From Neodiprion pinetum (Eukaryota; Arthropoda; Insecta; Hymenoptera; Diprionidae), in NCBI RefSeq assembly GCF_021155775.2, contig NC_060237.1, forward strand, positions 19,552,970-19,616,969: DNA of 64,000 bases, given 5' to 3'. The notes beneath the pieces were generated by a model. That model was not told the DNA's origin. It did not search any database and saw only the letters and a list, made by a program, of their open reading frames with translations. Positions 51,530 to 64,000 of this stretch are shown here, one piece after another. Within the stretch, counting starts at the first letter, position 1. Each line of letters begins with the position of its first letter. Both the position numbers and the translations under genes were made by a program.

Positions 51530-54500
51530 ATGCCGCCTGCCGGGCTATCGGCACGAGGTTTGTCTACTTTGATGGACCACGGACATCCGGACGCTCGTCA
51601 TCAGAGCGAGCGATTTTTACATTATCCGGAGAATGGCTCCACACGCTATCAGACTCAAAGCAATACCAATTCACCCAGATATCAGCCGAGCAACAGAGGC
51701 ACCCACCATTGGACGAGGTAATCAGATACGCTACGGTTGCATAAATGGGAGTGAAATAAGCTTAATAACCATTTTTTGAAACTATAAAAAGATTACGTTG
51801 ATAAAGTAAAAATTGAAAATCCTTGTTCTTTCACAAATATCTGAACCTAAGCTTATATTTTTTTCACTTAGCTACTTTATTTTTACCTTGTTGCACCATT
51901 GATTTGTGTTGGTATTAAACGACACAGTTTCCATTATTACATGAAAATGATAATAATAGTTATTATCAATATAAAATTTGTTAAGTAAGAAAAAAATTGT
52001 TATGGACTAGCCACGGATATTCAGAGGCACGTGCTTCGAACAATAACATGTCGGACAGCAGCGTTTCTGACACACATAGTGGTGGCACGGCTAAAACCGT
52101 ATCCCAACAAACCAGCCCATCTCATGGAACGTATTCCTCGTCACAATCGCAAAATGACAATAGCTCCATTATTTTCACCGCTCTATTTGATTACGTTGCT
52201 CAGGGTGAAGATGAGCTAACGCTTCAAAGAGGTGAAACTGTTGAGGTAATTCAATTAGATATCAATATTTCTTTTCAAATGTGTGTGCATATATATATTC
52301 TTGCCTAACATAAAATATCAAGAAACTCTTAAGTATATACTTGTTGTATCAATATATTTATTTTACATTATTAAAAAGTAAGTTCCAAGTTTAAGTAAAA
52401 CATCAGATGTATTATTTGTATTCTACTAGGTTCTGTCGAAAGATTCAAAAATTTCCGGCGATGAAGGATGGTGGACGGGTAAAATTCATGGAAAGGTGGG
52501 AATATTTCCTGCCAATTTTGTTGCTAAAGCTGATAGTATCGACAAGGTCTCTTCAGTTATTGACAAAGTTCAACCAGTAGAAATCGATTTTGATGAATTA
52601 CAATTAGAGGAGGTCATCGGTGTTGGAGGTTTTGGAAAAGTCTATAGGTGAGTGTGGGGCAACTTCATCTAATATATGATTTGTAACGAGGAACTTATTT
52701 CACTGTTGAATAATTTCTTTAGCAAATCTTATTATCAGATCCAGGAATTGTACCCGGATCTATAACTGTTTGATTGGTTTCTTACTACCATGATTATGCT
52801 AGATTGCCTGGTAATTTGAACATCTTATTGGCTATCAAGTCGACAAGTGCCTAATCCTATGGAGGAATCACATGAACTTATTGTGCTTATTTTGAATAAT
52901 TGTTAATCAAAGAATTTCCTACCAAGAGAATTTGGTTGAAGAGATACATTACTTTTATTGAATGTGTTAGTATTCCAGGTAGTAGTAGTATAATACATCA
53001 TCAGTTTTCCTTGAAATCTCGCAAAATTCGTGCACATAGCTAATGATAAATCGAAGTCCGAAGTTACGCTCTAATGGAAAACTTACACCAGATCACGTTG
53101 GTAATATAAAAATCAATTTATAAGAACTTGAGGGTCTACTAATGAATTGTTGTTGCAGTTAAAAAGTACGTATTTAAGATCTCTTGCAAAGAAATGGGTG
53201 ATAAATAAAATTTTTATCCAATTATCTGAATTAACGAGTACCGTAGCACATAGTGCAGCTAACAGAGCAGACCGATAATGTTCACGAGCAGTTTCTTTTC
53301 TTCTTTCCAAGCCTAAAGTTGATGAACCCCTGTAATGGATTAGTTAATATTCAGTGAAGTGGTAAATTTGATATTAACACCGTTACATTTAAAGAAAAAA
53401 AACGTACGCAGTACTCTATAAAATGTATTGTATCACAAAATACTATCCGAGACAGACTAGAATTAACTTTATGTAATCCTCCGGTTCTTAGATTGTTTTC
53501 AAAATTTTCTAATTTTTTTTTTTTTTTTATTTATTTATTTTTTATTTTTTACTGCCAGTTCCTGCCATACCCGTTAGAGAATGTCCCCAGAGATCTACCA
53601 TAGACCTGTGCGGGGCAAGGGAAGAGATGGATTAGTGACCATCATTATGCGGCCTATTATTATTATCATTATTCATAATTCAAGTGGTTAATTGGTGCAA
53701 TTGATTTTACTCAGTAATTAAGATTTCCTGATGAGATTTTAATCCATTTGCTGCAACATAAATGATTAATTTCCTTTTAATTCCCACAGGGGCTATTGGC
53801 AAAAGCATGAAGTAGCTGTTAAAGCAGCTCGCCAAGACCCCGACGAAGAGCCTAGCGTAACGTTAGAAAATGTACGACAGGAGGCAAAGTTATTTTGGCT
53901 TCTAAAGCATGAAAATATAGTCTCGATCGAAGGAGTTTGCTTAAAAATGCCAAACATGTGTTTGGTGATGGAATATGCAAGGGGCGGCAGTCTCAATAGG
54001 GTTCTTAGTGGTAGAAAAATTCGACCTGATGTTTTGGTAGATTGGGCTATACAAATTGCTCGTGGAATGGATTACCTCCATAACAAAGCTCCAATCAGCT
54101 TAATTCACAGAGACTTAAAAAGTTCAAATGGTAATAAGTGTTTATTTAGAATTTAATGCTCTTTGTGAATTATTAAAAGTTGCCAAATAATTTTATTTTC
54201 TACTCTTAATGTAGTACTGTTGAGCGAGCCGATAGAAAATGATGATCTCCAGTACAAAACACTGAAGATTACTGACTTTGGCTTGGCACGAGAAGTCTAT
54301 AAGACTACACGCATGTCAGCAGCTGGTACTTATGCCTGGATGGCACCAGAAGTTATCAGAAAGAGCATTTTCAGCAAAGCGAGCGATGTGTGGAGGTGAG
54401 TACTTCTACAGCTTAATGTTCCGGGTCGAAATATGAAAGTCGTAACAATCGTAGCAGGAGGAAAAAACTATAAATTGATTCTTACAACAGTGAGTTGAAA

Positions 54501-57500
54501 TGACGCTACCATTGTAATTGTGTTCACAGCTATGGTGTTTTGTTGTGGGAGCTTCTTACTGGAGAAACACCCTACAAAGGCATTGATGCTTTAGCAATTG
54601 CTTATGGCGTTGCTATTAATAAGTTGACCTTACCTATTGCTTCAACATGTCCACAACCTTGGCGATTTCTTATGGAAGGTAAGTAACAATTTTATTGAGG
54701 TGCAATTTTATGTGAATAAAGAAAACGTGACAGAGAGTCAATAAGAATATATGAATCTGAACTTGCAGCATGCTGGGCGGCAGATAGCCACGGAAGGCCT
54801 GGCTTTGCAGATATTTTAGAAGCTCTAGATGAGGTGCGCAGTGCTTTCGCAGAAACACCACACGAGTCTTTTCACACAATGCAAGAGAACTGGCGTGTTG
54901 AAATAGAAGAGGTGCTTCATGGCCTGCGCATGAAGGAAAAGGTAACATTTACCTATTTTTTTTTTTAATAGAAAAGTGCTAGCCATTCATAAGTCAATTA
55001 ATTATATATGCAGAAAAGGGCATAGATCTAATTCGGTAATTGAGATAAGTTCCATTTTTCAATAACCATTGACAAATGTCATATTTATTATTGAGAAAAT
55101 GTTCATTACGAACAGAGAGAGATAAAAATACTAATACCAGTTATGCATGTCATATCACGAGAAGTTTCTTTTGCTATTTTTCGCAGCCGCTACATGTAAT
55201 TAATTTATGCGATTTTCGTTAAATGCTACATGAAGGCATGTCGGTCTTTAGAGGAGGTAAGAGTAACAAATCTATCAAATAATACAACATGTAAACAATG
55301 TTTTATACACATTCTTTAAACATATTTTCACTTCTTTGAGTGAATATTTTGATTTTTTGTCTTTCTTGAAATATATCCAAAATCTTTCTTGAAAAAAAAA
55401 AAAAAAAAAACTAATAGATTGTGCATCAAGGAGGCAAAGTAGGTGTATTCCATGCCAAGTGTAACTTTACAGTATGAGCTGTAAGCGACTCCAGTGCGAA
55501 CCAATGACGAATATTACTAATACACGAGGCGAAAAAGACTTTGCCTCCATGGTGCACACGTTGCTTCAGGTAACAAAAGTATGGTTTACAATTTTTTTTA
55601 AATTTGTTTTCTTACGGAGTACAAAAATAGACCACTGTTTGGTGCTAGGATGTAACGGTGTAGTTTTTTGTACTCTGATGTCTTCTTTTTTATACTGTTG
55701 CGGAAACACCTACTTGACGTAGGAAACGTAGGCAAAAAAAGACATACAAAATCATTTTACTATTTTCAGGAATTGCGCTGTAGAGAAGAAGAGTTAACAA
55801 AAGCACAAGTGCAACAAAAACAGCATGAGGAGAATTTACGACAAAGAGAACAGGAATTGGCAGCTCGTGAGATAGACTTACTGGAACGTGAATTGACTGT
55901 TATGATCATACAGCAACAAAATACACCCACGCCAAACAAAAGGCTTGGTAAATTTAAGAAATCAAGACTAAAGTTGTATAAGAAGGAACCTGGTAGTAAC
56001 ATCAGTTTCCCTTCTGGTGAGCACTTTTCTTTATCACTACATCGAGATTACTCTTATCGTTTAAAAGTGAAGTTGAATTTCATTATCACTAATCACTCTA
56101 AAATTTAATTTTATGTGACGCGTTATATGAAGGCAATAATCCATTGAAACTAGTCTAACTAACAAAATTTCCGATATCTTTGAATTGAGTATTATTTATT
56201 TTTTTTTTTCATGTTTTAAACTGTAAATGGGAAATAATAGATAGAATTTACCAGCTTCAAGTAAGCACTTATATGTAAATAATACAAGTTTCTGTTTACT
56301 AGACTTTCGACATACAATCACCGTTCAGCACACGGCTTTAGATCGAGGTAAAAACCGCAACCCTTCAAGACCTAACAGTCCACCTGGATCACCAAGTATT
56401 CCGAGACTTAGAGCGATTGCCTGTAAGTTGATATAAAATCTAAGCAGATAGAGAAAGAGTGCTTAATCCTAGCAAGAATAAGAAATGAAATTGGAAAGGT
56501 CGAATGTCTTTGATAATTATAAAGTCCACCAACTCGTAATGTTTTATTGCCTTAGTCACATTCATTTCTTTCAAGTGTCCCATGTGTATTTCTTGTTTGC
56601 AATCTATAGCAGCAAAAAAATCAGTCTTTTTTGTCCGTCTGCTGATTTGAAATTTTTCAATTTATATAATACCAGATAATACCAGAGATGAAATAATACT
56701 CAACGTTAGTTATAATTCTATCAAATTGTAACTGACATAATTTAATTAGCGAATTAATAAGTGAGTAAGAATTTCGATAGTATATAATTGAATTTTCACT
56801 GGATCAGGAGCCCTTTAATTCTCGAATGAATTTTTCCACAACATAACTGTATAGTGTACCTTATTCTGCGTAAAATAAATAAAGTGACAAAAACTATATT
56901 AAACGGAAATGTATTTGAGTTAGTCAAACTTTAAATAATTTATTTAAATTTCTGTGAGGACAGATTAATGTGCATTTTTACATTTTCCATTTCAATTCAC
57001 TGCTGAGTGTAAATTACTATTCAAATGAAACATTTTTGTGTGAGTCATGAAATGGGATTTTTGATGTTCGGCCATTTTTTCACGATTAAGTTACTATTTA
57101 AATAATTTGACATTTTGGACGTCCCTTCCCATTTATCAAATAAGGTAGGATGACTTGTTGAACATTACATTATGTAAATTTTATTATTCTCACATTCTGT
57201 TCAACATATTAATTTTTTTGTTTTGGTGTTTGGCACTCTTTACTCTATTATAGTCATAGCATGGTTCAAAATACGCGATTTATGTGAATATATGAATCAC
57301 CTTAAGTATTATTATCATTGAGGAGCAATTATTATTTTTTTTTTTTTGAAATTACTGAGCAGAATAGAGAACAGATTGAAGTGTTCTGATGCATCATTCA
57401 AAATATTATTCCATTTTAGCGTATTTTGAAATCTAAATCTTTATAAGTTCAATATCGTATGTTTTGTTTTAATGCAAAACAATATTCTAATCATATATTT

Positions 57501-59500
57501 TTTTTATGGTATTCTAATATGGTGAAGAAAATGCTACATCCAATTGTGCAATGCCTATAATGTGATGAAATCCTTATTGGTCGATAATGTCTCAGAGTCA
57601 AAAAACTATAAAATTCTTTGTTGAATCGACTTATATGAAAGTAATTATTTTAAGTTAAATTACCTTCTATCACCTTTTTTTGGCATTAAAAATTAGCGTA
57701 TATATTTGTTTGCAAAATATTGCATGACTCTTTGTTCGCTTTCTTGAAATATCCTTTTGTATTGCAATTTAGTCATTTCTTTCATTGCGCATCAAGTCAC
57801 TTTACGTATTAATTTGAAATATGATTTTAATCAAATTTCGAAAGTGTGAAAATCTAAAATATATTAATGTATATTTGTGCAGTGAGTAGTTAGTACAGTA
57901 GCCAGTAGTCCTTTGTGTTTTTTGTTCCTCCTATGTAGTACCAGCAGACGGTATCAAAGGCAAAACTTGGGGCCCGTCTACATTGCACCAGCGTGAGCGT
58001 GGAGCGATAATAACGCAGCCCCCAAATCCTGCTTCACCTGATAACAAACGATGGTCTCGGTCTGCACCTGATCTTGAAAAAACTCCACTTCGTACCGCTC
58101 TGTTGGCAAGTACGCAGCTGTCGCCTCTTCTTCAAGAAATAGGTAACGACACATCCCGAAAATTGTACTCGTCAGCCAATAATCTGATCGATACACAGTC
58201 AGGGAATAGTGCAAGCGGTAATCCAGAAAGTTCAGACGAATTTGTAACAAAACTTGATCATTCTAATGAGGATTCAAATTTTTCTCCAGACATTCACGGA
58301 AATACTAAAGTATCTTTTAACTTTTGCAATAATGAAAACGACTGTAATTGTGATGAACAGACTGACAATTCTATAAACTTAGTACATATATCTAAACTTA
58401 ATCAAAGAACCCAATTTGCTGAAGAATATCCACCATTCTCAAATGCACATTGTAATGTTTTTAATAAGAATTCTGATGATAAATGTAAAAGGTCTAAAAA
58501 TCAACAACATTCAACAATTGACTCTAGTTATTCGGTACACTCTTCAAAGTTTGTGCACAGTGTAGCTTCATCACTAGTAGGGACTGCTAAAAGGGTGAAA
58601 AACAAAAAACGAGATAGAAGTAAGTCAAAAGAAAAGCGTCGTGATAGCTCAGAATCTCGATTACCTTCGCTAGCTGATTTTTTCAAGTCCCCTTCAGGAT
58701 CCAGAAAGAGCTCACTCAATTCACCTCTATCTTCTGAGAGGAAAGCGTCGGTTGCAATTAAAGTTAGCGATTTAGATGGTTTCGAATCAAGTCCTGAAAA
58801 TTCAATCGGAAAACCACTTAAGCATAAGTCAAGAAGTTCCAAGAGTCCTTTGAGAGTTCTTAGTAAAATTAAAGCTTGGGGCAGTCGTGATGCATTGGAT
58901 GATCAGTCTCCTGCAAAAGTTGAATACAATGTACTAGAAAACGCCATCCACATTCCCGGTTTTGATTATTCAGATCAGGAACGAGATCAATATTTACCCA
59001 AATTTTTAGCCGCAAATTCACGCGAAGGTATCGATTTTGAAAATCTTGAATCCGATTTGTGTAATCTGGATTCAGAACACTCCAACGATAGTTCAAAATC
59101 CAAAAATTCTGTCCAGTTTCTTGAAGAATTCGAACGCAATGAACCAAGATCCTCAATAGACAGTTCAAAAAGCAAAAGTAGTTTAACCTCTAAATATAGC
59201 GGTCAATATTCCGATCGTGATGTTGACAATGATTCATTAAAAAGGGATTCAGAATCAAAAAGTAACGAGTTTTTACTAAATTTCGGTGAGAACTCTACAA
59301 ATATGATTTCAAAAAAAACTATGATTCTTCAAGAGTTTGGCCAGCAAGCTTCAGATTCCAATTATTGTCTAAATGAAAGTTCTGCCGGTTCGTATAAAAT
59401 TATGAGTATTTCGAGACGCAGTTCTGACAGCACAAGCTCCATTAATTCAGTGACGTCCAATACTTTGGCGACGCAAAAGTTCTTCCGAAAACACAAATAA
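51530..59500 (+). CDS. slpr: Slipper, mixed-lineage kinase (JNK kinase kinase kinase), 10 coding exons, 1137 aa
   Basis: Exons: 51530-51717, 52011-52245, 52430-52647, 53790-54130, 54215-54395, 54530-54678, 54769-54941, 55770-56016, 56303-56422, 57939-59500; 3414 nt, phases consistent. Residues 1-110 are disordered. An SH3 domain spans about 112-170 (ALFDYVAQGEDELTL, GWWTGKIHGKVGIFPANFV). The kinase domain spans about 193-455: glycine loop GVGGFGKV, catalytic K225 in VAVK, HRDLKSSN (D322), DFG (D348) and AGTYAWMAPE. A charged helical region with leucine-zipper-like heptads follows (about 485-550). The CRIB motif ISFPSDFRHTITV sits at about 573-586, split by an intron. The Ser-rich C-terminal tail starts with RWSRSAPDL. 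MLKs are activated by Cdc42/Rac-GTP through the CRIB and phosphorylate MKK4/7 in the JNK pathway. The start is the first ATG after an in-frame TAA at 51506; the exon may begin at 51512. An upstream coding exon cannot be excluded. AATAAA at 59911-59916 is a possible poly(A) signal. Confidence 0.95.
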
Positions 59501-62500
59501 TACTATATAAATCATAGTCTATGGAATAGGTTTCTTTATATTGTATGAAAATTAAGAATATGAAAGATTATTCGATGAAATTGTTTTTTTTTCTTCTATT
59601 TATAAATATATAACATTACCTAACTTAAATTAAGAACCCACGAAATACACTATACAATACACACTCTAAGTTATAATCAATTTAAATGGTGTGGGTAATA
59701 TGAGAAACAATGTTATTTTTTAATATTAAATTGCGTACTCAGGACGATCGATATCGTGTATGAGATTCATTCCGAAATTTAGATGTCGAAGGTATGGAAA
59801 CATTAATGCGATATCGAAAAATTTCCCAATCAGAAACAGTAATCATAATATGGCAAAGCTTCAAAAAACTTGTCTGAATTTAAACTAATTTACACTCTTT
59901 CTGAATGTACAATAAACAATATTAAAACGTAGAGAGAAATTTTTTAACTTTTCAAGTCTTTTTGTACAGATTAAAATGCATTTCTCTGCGAAAGCGACGA
60001 TCATCAAGGATCTAAAGTGATCTAGTGGTCTATAAACACTTCGTAGAAAAAAAGTTATTTCTTATAGTTTACTGTCATATGATAGCAACTATTAATATTT
60101 ATCCACAGCATTTTCTTAATTGATATCAGTATAATATCTTGAGACAGGTTTTGCAATATTACTTAGCATTTAGTTCAAATATGCTGGCTATTACAGCTAC
60201 ATACTATCAATGCTCAGAGGGTTCATGTGATCATACATTTTAATAGTGTTGAAAGTAACAAATATTTTTACAGTATGTAATGGAATACTGGGGGCTCAGG
60301 TTTGAATGATCAATCAATCCGTTTATGATTACTTGGGTCCGTAGACTTACGTGATACATATAGTTATGTATCAGATTTATTAAACAATTATTTAATAATG
60401 AAAATAATGTTCCATGCAACAAACTTCTGGGGATCGAAATATTCTATACCGAAACTAATACTAGTTTCATAAATTATAGCAATACAGCAAAAACATTCCT
60501 ATATTAAACCCATCATTTGTATAAGTTAAAAAGTATATTCAAAAAATTGGACATCAATTCTTCATACACAGCATTTAGTTCAATACTGAAGATATATAAA
60601 CAAAGCATAAATAGAAAGCTTAGTTTCAAAAAACTATGAATGTGTCATTTGTTTTAGTAAGGCAGTCTATTTGTAAATATATCTTGTTTTATCTGAACCG
60701 AATATGATTTATCTTCATCTTAAGACTTATATTTTAATCAAGTATTCATACGAGTTGATAGATTAATACTCTCAAATAAATTATACACGTAGATGTATAT
60801 GGTGTTCTTCTTTCCAGCGGTAGTGCATGCCTGTAATGATCACTCTGTTTGTAGTTTACACTCGAATTCTCGCGTTCAATTATGGAATTGAAAACAATCT
60901 ATTTAAAAAATCGACAATTACAAGATTGAAGTGTATACTTATATTGTTAAGTAGTGAGTTGCTAATTTTATTTATGTATCACAATTGTTAGTAGTCTTTA
61001 GTCTATTGTAGTTTATTTTATTCAAATTAGATCTTGAAGTATAATTATGAGTTATTGATTAGTTTGTAATTTTGTATAATTTTTTTTTCCTTTTTTTTCT
61101 TCTGACTTTTTATGCACTGACGTAAAAGCCTTGGTGTGGGACCATATTAAAGTTTAAGATTATTTTAAGTATTCTTAGACTGGCTAGACCGAACGCTCGT
61201 TAAAATCACATCATAGCATATTTATCTTAAAAAAACAACAGAATTTCTTTGGGTCCAATCACGTTTTAGCTTTTGCAAGTTTATGTTCATTGTTCAGATA
61301 AAACTGTGTCTTCATATAATTTGGCAACTGGTCTTGTACTTTCAGATATGTAAAGGTACACAATTCCATAAACAGAAATCAGAAAATACTAAACAAAATT
61401 TCAATGATGAACTAAATTTAATAATCACTGTAAAACGAAGGATATATATATCTACAGTTTGTTGCTCTGGGACGATGTCTTACAGTATTTCTATGCATAA
61501 TTTTTTTAAACTTGACAACATATTTAGCCCGTAATATACGGAATAGTTGTTTAGTATTTTAATTTTTAGTAACCAATATTTGATGCATTCTCAAGTACAT
61601 TCTCTATGTGCTTTCACAGATTATCACGTACGTTTTGATCACATTCTTGAAGATATAAAATGATGCAGTTATCAAACTAATTATGGAAACAAACCCCTTA
61701 ATCTGCAAAGCTGCCTGAAAATCTGAAATGCAATATTTACTCCTTAGCTTTGGAAATAGTTTCGTCTTTCATGACTGTTTTCTTATTTACAGGCAATAAT
61801 TAGATTTTATTTTACAATGTCACACTTCTAATCGCACCTCGCATTGAAGTTATAAAGTCAACATTTCGTCTTCTATTTCTCTCAGCCTATATATATAATT
61901 TTTTAAACTTATTCAAAACTTTTTTCTTTTTCATAAATTATTAAGCATTTAATGATCTGTGAGTATGTTCTTACTGTTAATTTGTTCTCTGCACATAAAT
62001 TTTACTTTCCTTATAATGTGCCTGTTTTATTGCTAATTTCCGATTCACAAGTCCAGTAAAGTATCAGGTACTGCAAAAGCACTTCGATATTCTGATATGC
62101 ATTGTGTGAACTTTTACGCGAATGTAATAGACGAATTGGGATGATCAATTGTTTTTAACTGGCGTTCAATATTGGGTTCAATTAAAGGTTCTGAATAAAG
62201 GAAAAACGAATCCTTTCTGGTGTTGGCTTTTCTCAATTACAGTAATTTAGAGTACATAACACTCTTAACAAATGTATCTAACAGATCGCTGTAATTTGGA
62301 TGTGTAATTATTTAGTTTGAGATTTCACATTCGATATTTGAATATCTGCGCCTGAGAACTGTAATTAATATTTCAATTTATATGATTTCTTCAAATGAAC
62401 ATTTAGTATTGCTTATTTCTTTTATCGATATTCGACGTACTTTACTTCGGATCAATTTTTTTTTATCAAACTATGTCAATGAAACAATATTTAAAATTTC

Positions 62501-62586
62501 AGATTTGCAACTTTCGTTATCATTTCAAATATCGGTAATATAATTCCAGATAATTTACAATCCAAGAACTGCTATTGCCAAGAAAA
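59501..62586. other. slipper 3' UTR and intergenic DNA
   Basis: AT-rich sequence with a poly(A) signal about 410 nt after the slipper stop. No supportable coding exon, RNA gene or transposon was seen. Confidence 0.5.
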
Positions 62587-62822
62587 TCAAAACTTGTTAC
62601 AAAATAAATGTTCAGAATAAACATGATAATGGCTCTCAGGTGCAGGATTAACACACATTTGTACTTTCCCACAGAAGCGTTCACATCTTTTCCTATCGCA
62701 AATTTGTCCTAGATGAAACAGGTATTCGTATTGGCACATCATATTTCCATTTGACATGCACTGTATGAACTGTCGAACACTTCGCACACAATACAATAGG
62801 CACTTACATGCAAAAGACACAT
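62587..62822 (-). CDS. Possible Cys-rich terminal exon of a gene lying to the right (low confidence)
   Basis: A minus-strand frame follows a candidate AAATACAG acceptor at 62823 and runs 77 codons to a stop. It has ten cysteines in 77 residues, spaced as in small extracellular domains (CKC, FIQC, MMCQYE, QICDRKRCERFCGKVQMC). Codons and cysteine density are unlike the AT-rich noise around it. It has no initiator and would need upstream exons at higher coordinates; I did not find them in the remaining 1.2 kb. The pattern is loosely reminiscent of secreted or receptor Cys-rich domains, but I cannot name a family, and it may be chance. Confidence 0.3.
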
Positions 62823-64000
62823 CTGTATTTACCTATTAAATTTTTTCAATAAAATCTTTTCAGTTGTACAGATTTTGTTTAGTTTTCATTAATTTTTTTT
62901 TTTTTTACGCTCAGTATACCGCAAACTCATGAGTTTTGCTGTTCAAATGAATAGTCATTCGCCAATTATGTTATAAAACTACGAAGATGTTGCTCTCGTA
63001 ACTTGATCTATATCAATTATAATCTTATTTTGATTCTCAGTATCGTATCTACTAGAAACGCGTAACATCATATGCAATGATTTAAATGTGATACTTCTGA
63101 TAATCCTTTTCACGGATTACAGTATGTTTCAAAATTTGTATACCATTCTAGATTCCTAATCCTTGACTTGTTATCGCAAGTAAGGATATTGTTTACTGAA
63201 GATACTTCACAGCAATATAACAATGAAATTGTAGCTTGATACATATATATTCCATTATGCAGGTCAGCCATAATGCTGTTACTCTATGAAACACAAATAC
63301 AGCAAAACTCGAGTGTTAAGAAGAGGCACAAAGATAACTCCGCATAACTGAGCGTAAAGAAAAAATACATCCTGCATGTACCCCATGGGATCCTAACTTT
63401 TAACTTCACTTGGTTTTGGTCCTATCCCTCCTTGAACATCCCGTTATTTACCCAACTCGCAGCCTATTTAATAAAACACATTTAAACAGAATATTGTTAG
63501 AAATATTTTAAATTGGTCAGAGTATTGATGTTGTATTTGTTTGCATAAATCCATTGTAATTTTGGCTGCGCAATTACACTAAGTATAGTAATTTATGTGA
63601 AGAAAGATTCAGTCATTGTATTTCCAAAATTTTTGGCAAAAACTGAACATGACTGATCAAAATTTGTACTTCCAGAAATCGCAGACATACTTTGAAGAGT
63701 GAAATTAGAAAAGCAATATATCGTATACTTATCCTGGATTACTATGAATTTTTTATCTCATTCATAAAAACTGAGGCATTATTATACACAGTTGTAAGCG
63801 CTACGATCAATACAGTTTGTAATTCAAGTTATAATCAGTCATGTAGATTCAAAACCCACGCTGCTTTGAGTAGATTAAGTGCCGTCACAAGGTGTTTTCC
63901 ATTCAGGATCAAAATGACCCAGGCTCAATTGTGTGACCAATAAAAAATCCTGTGTTATCTTCCTACAATGATCTCATATTGGCTGCGCAAGTGAGCCTCA
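62823..64000. other. Right-hand end of window, no gene identified
   Basis: AT-rich DNA. The open frame at 63692-63943 has no splice context or recognisable similarity. If the Cys-rich exon at 62587-62822 is real, this stretch is its upstream intron. Confidence 0.45.

Noticed and set aside
55474..55570. Frame with MSCKRLQCEP as an alternative slipper exon
   Set aside because: No good acceptor before it, it is not needed (exon 7 joins 55770 in phase 0), and the sequence has nothing in common with MLK proteins.
1..64000. tRNA, rRNA and CRISPR arrays
   Set aside because: I looked for B-box-like GGTTCGAATCC sequences and for regularly spaced direct repeats and saw none; CRISPR is not expected in animal nuclear DNA.

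Overview
The window is nuclear DNA of an insect: AT-rich, with GT-AG introns of animal size, SETD3, Tim9, MLK/slipper and GPATCH2 orthologues, many TA microsatellites and short inverted-repeat transposons. A hymenopteran is my best guess, from general look only. I rebuilt every multi-exon gene by hand, matching donor and acceptor sites with reading-frame phase; all complete models close to a multiple of three.

Layout. 1-5.2 kb: a fresh 1.4-kb fold-back element (1531-2926) and the first two coding exons of a Rab GTPase gene that leaves the window on the left (- strand). 7.9-21.7 kb: Setd3 (- strand, 7 exons, 491 aa); its 10-kb third intron holds an unrelated + strand gene (13875-18740) for a 1076-aa single-pass membrane protein I do not recognise. 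26.0-39.7 kb: a large - strand gene (10 exons, 1242 aa) joining a methyl-CpG-binding domain, a PHD finger, an F-box and leucine-rich repeats; its third intron holds a second, same-strand gene for a 232-aa coiled-coil protein (35077-36433). 41.4-42.8 kb: an intronless - strand frame of about 457 residues broken by one TAA, a candidate endogenous viral structural gene. 44.6-47.0 kb: a GPATCH2-like gene (+, 4 exons, 471 aa) that lacks the G-patch. 48.0-48.8 kb: Tim9 (-, 2 exons, 90 aa) with a GC-AG intron. 51.5-59.5 kb: slipper/MLK (+, 10 exons, 1137 aa) with SH3, kinase, leucine-zipper-like region and CRIB motif. 59.5-64 kb: 3' UTR and intergenic DNA, with one possible Cys-rich terminal exon on the - strand.

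The genes do not form a pathway. Setd3 methylates actin, slipper signals to JNK from Cdc42/Rac, Tim9 is a mitochondrial intermembrane-space chaperone, the Rab acts in membrane traffic, and the MBD-PHD-F-box-LRR protein would act on chromatin. The points most worth a second look are the MBD/PHD/F-box/LRR architecture, the two gene-in-intron arrangements, the broken virus-like frame, the G-patch-less GPATCH2 and the near-perfect fold-back element.
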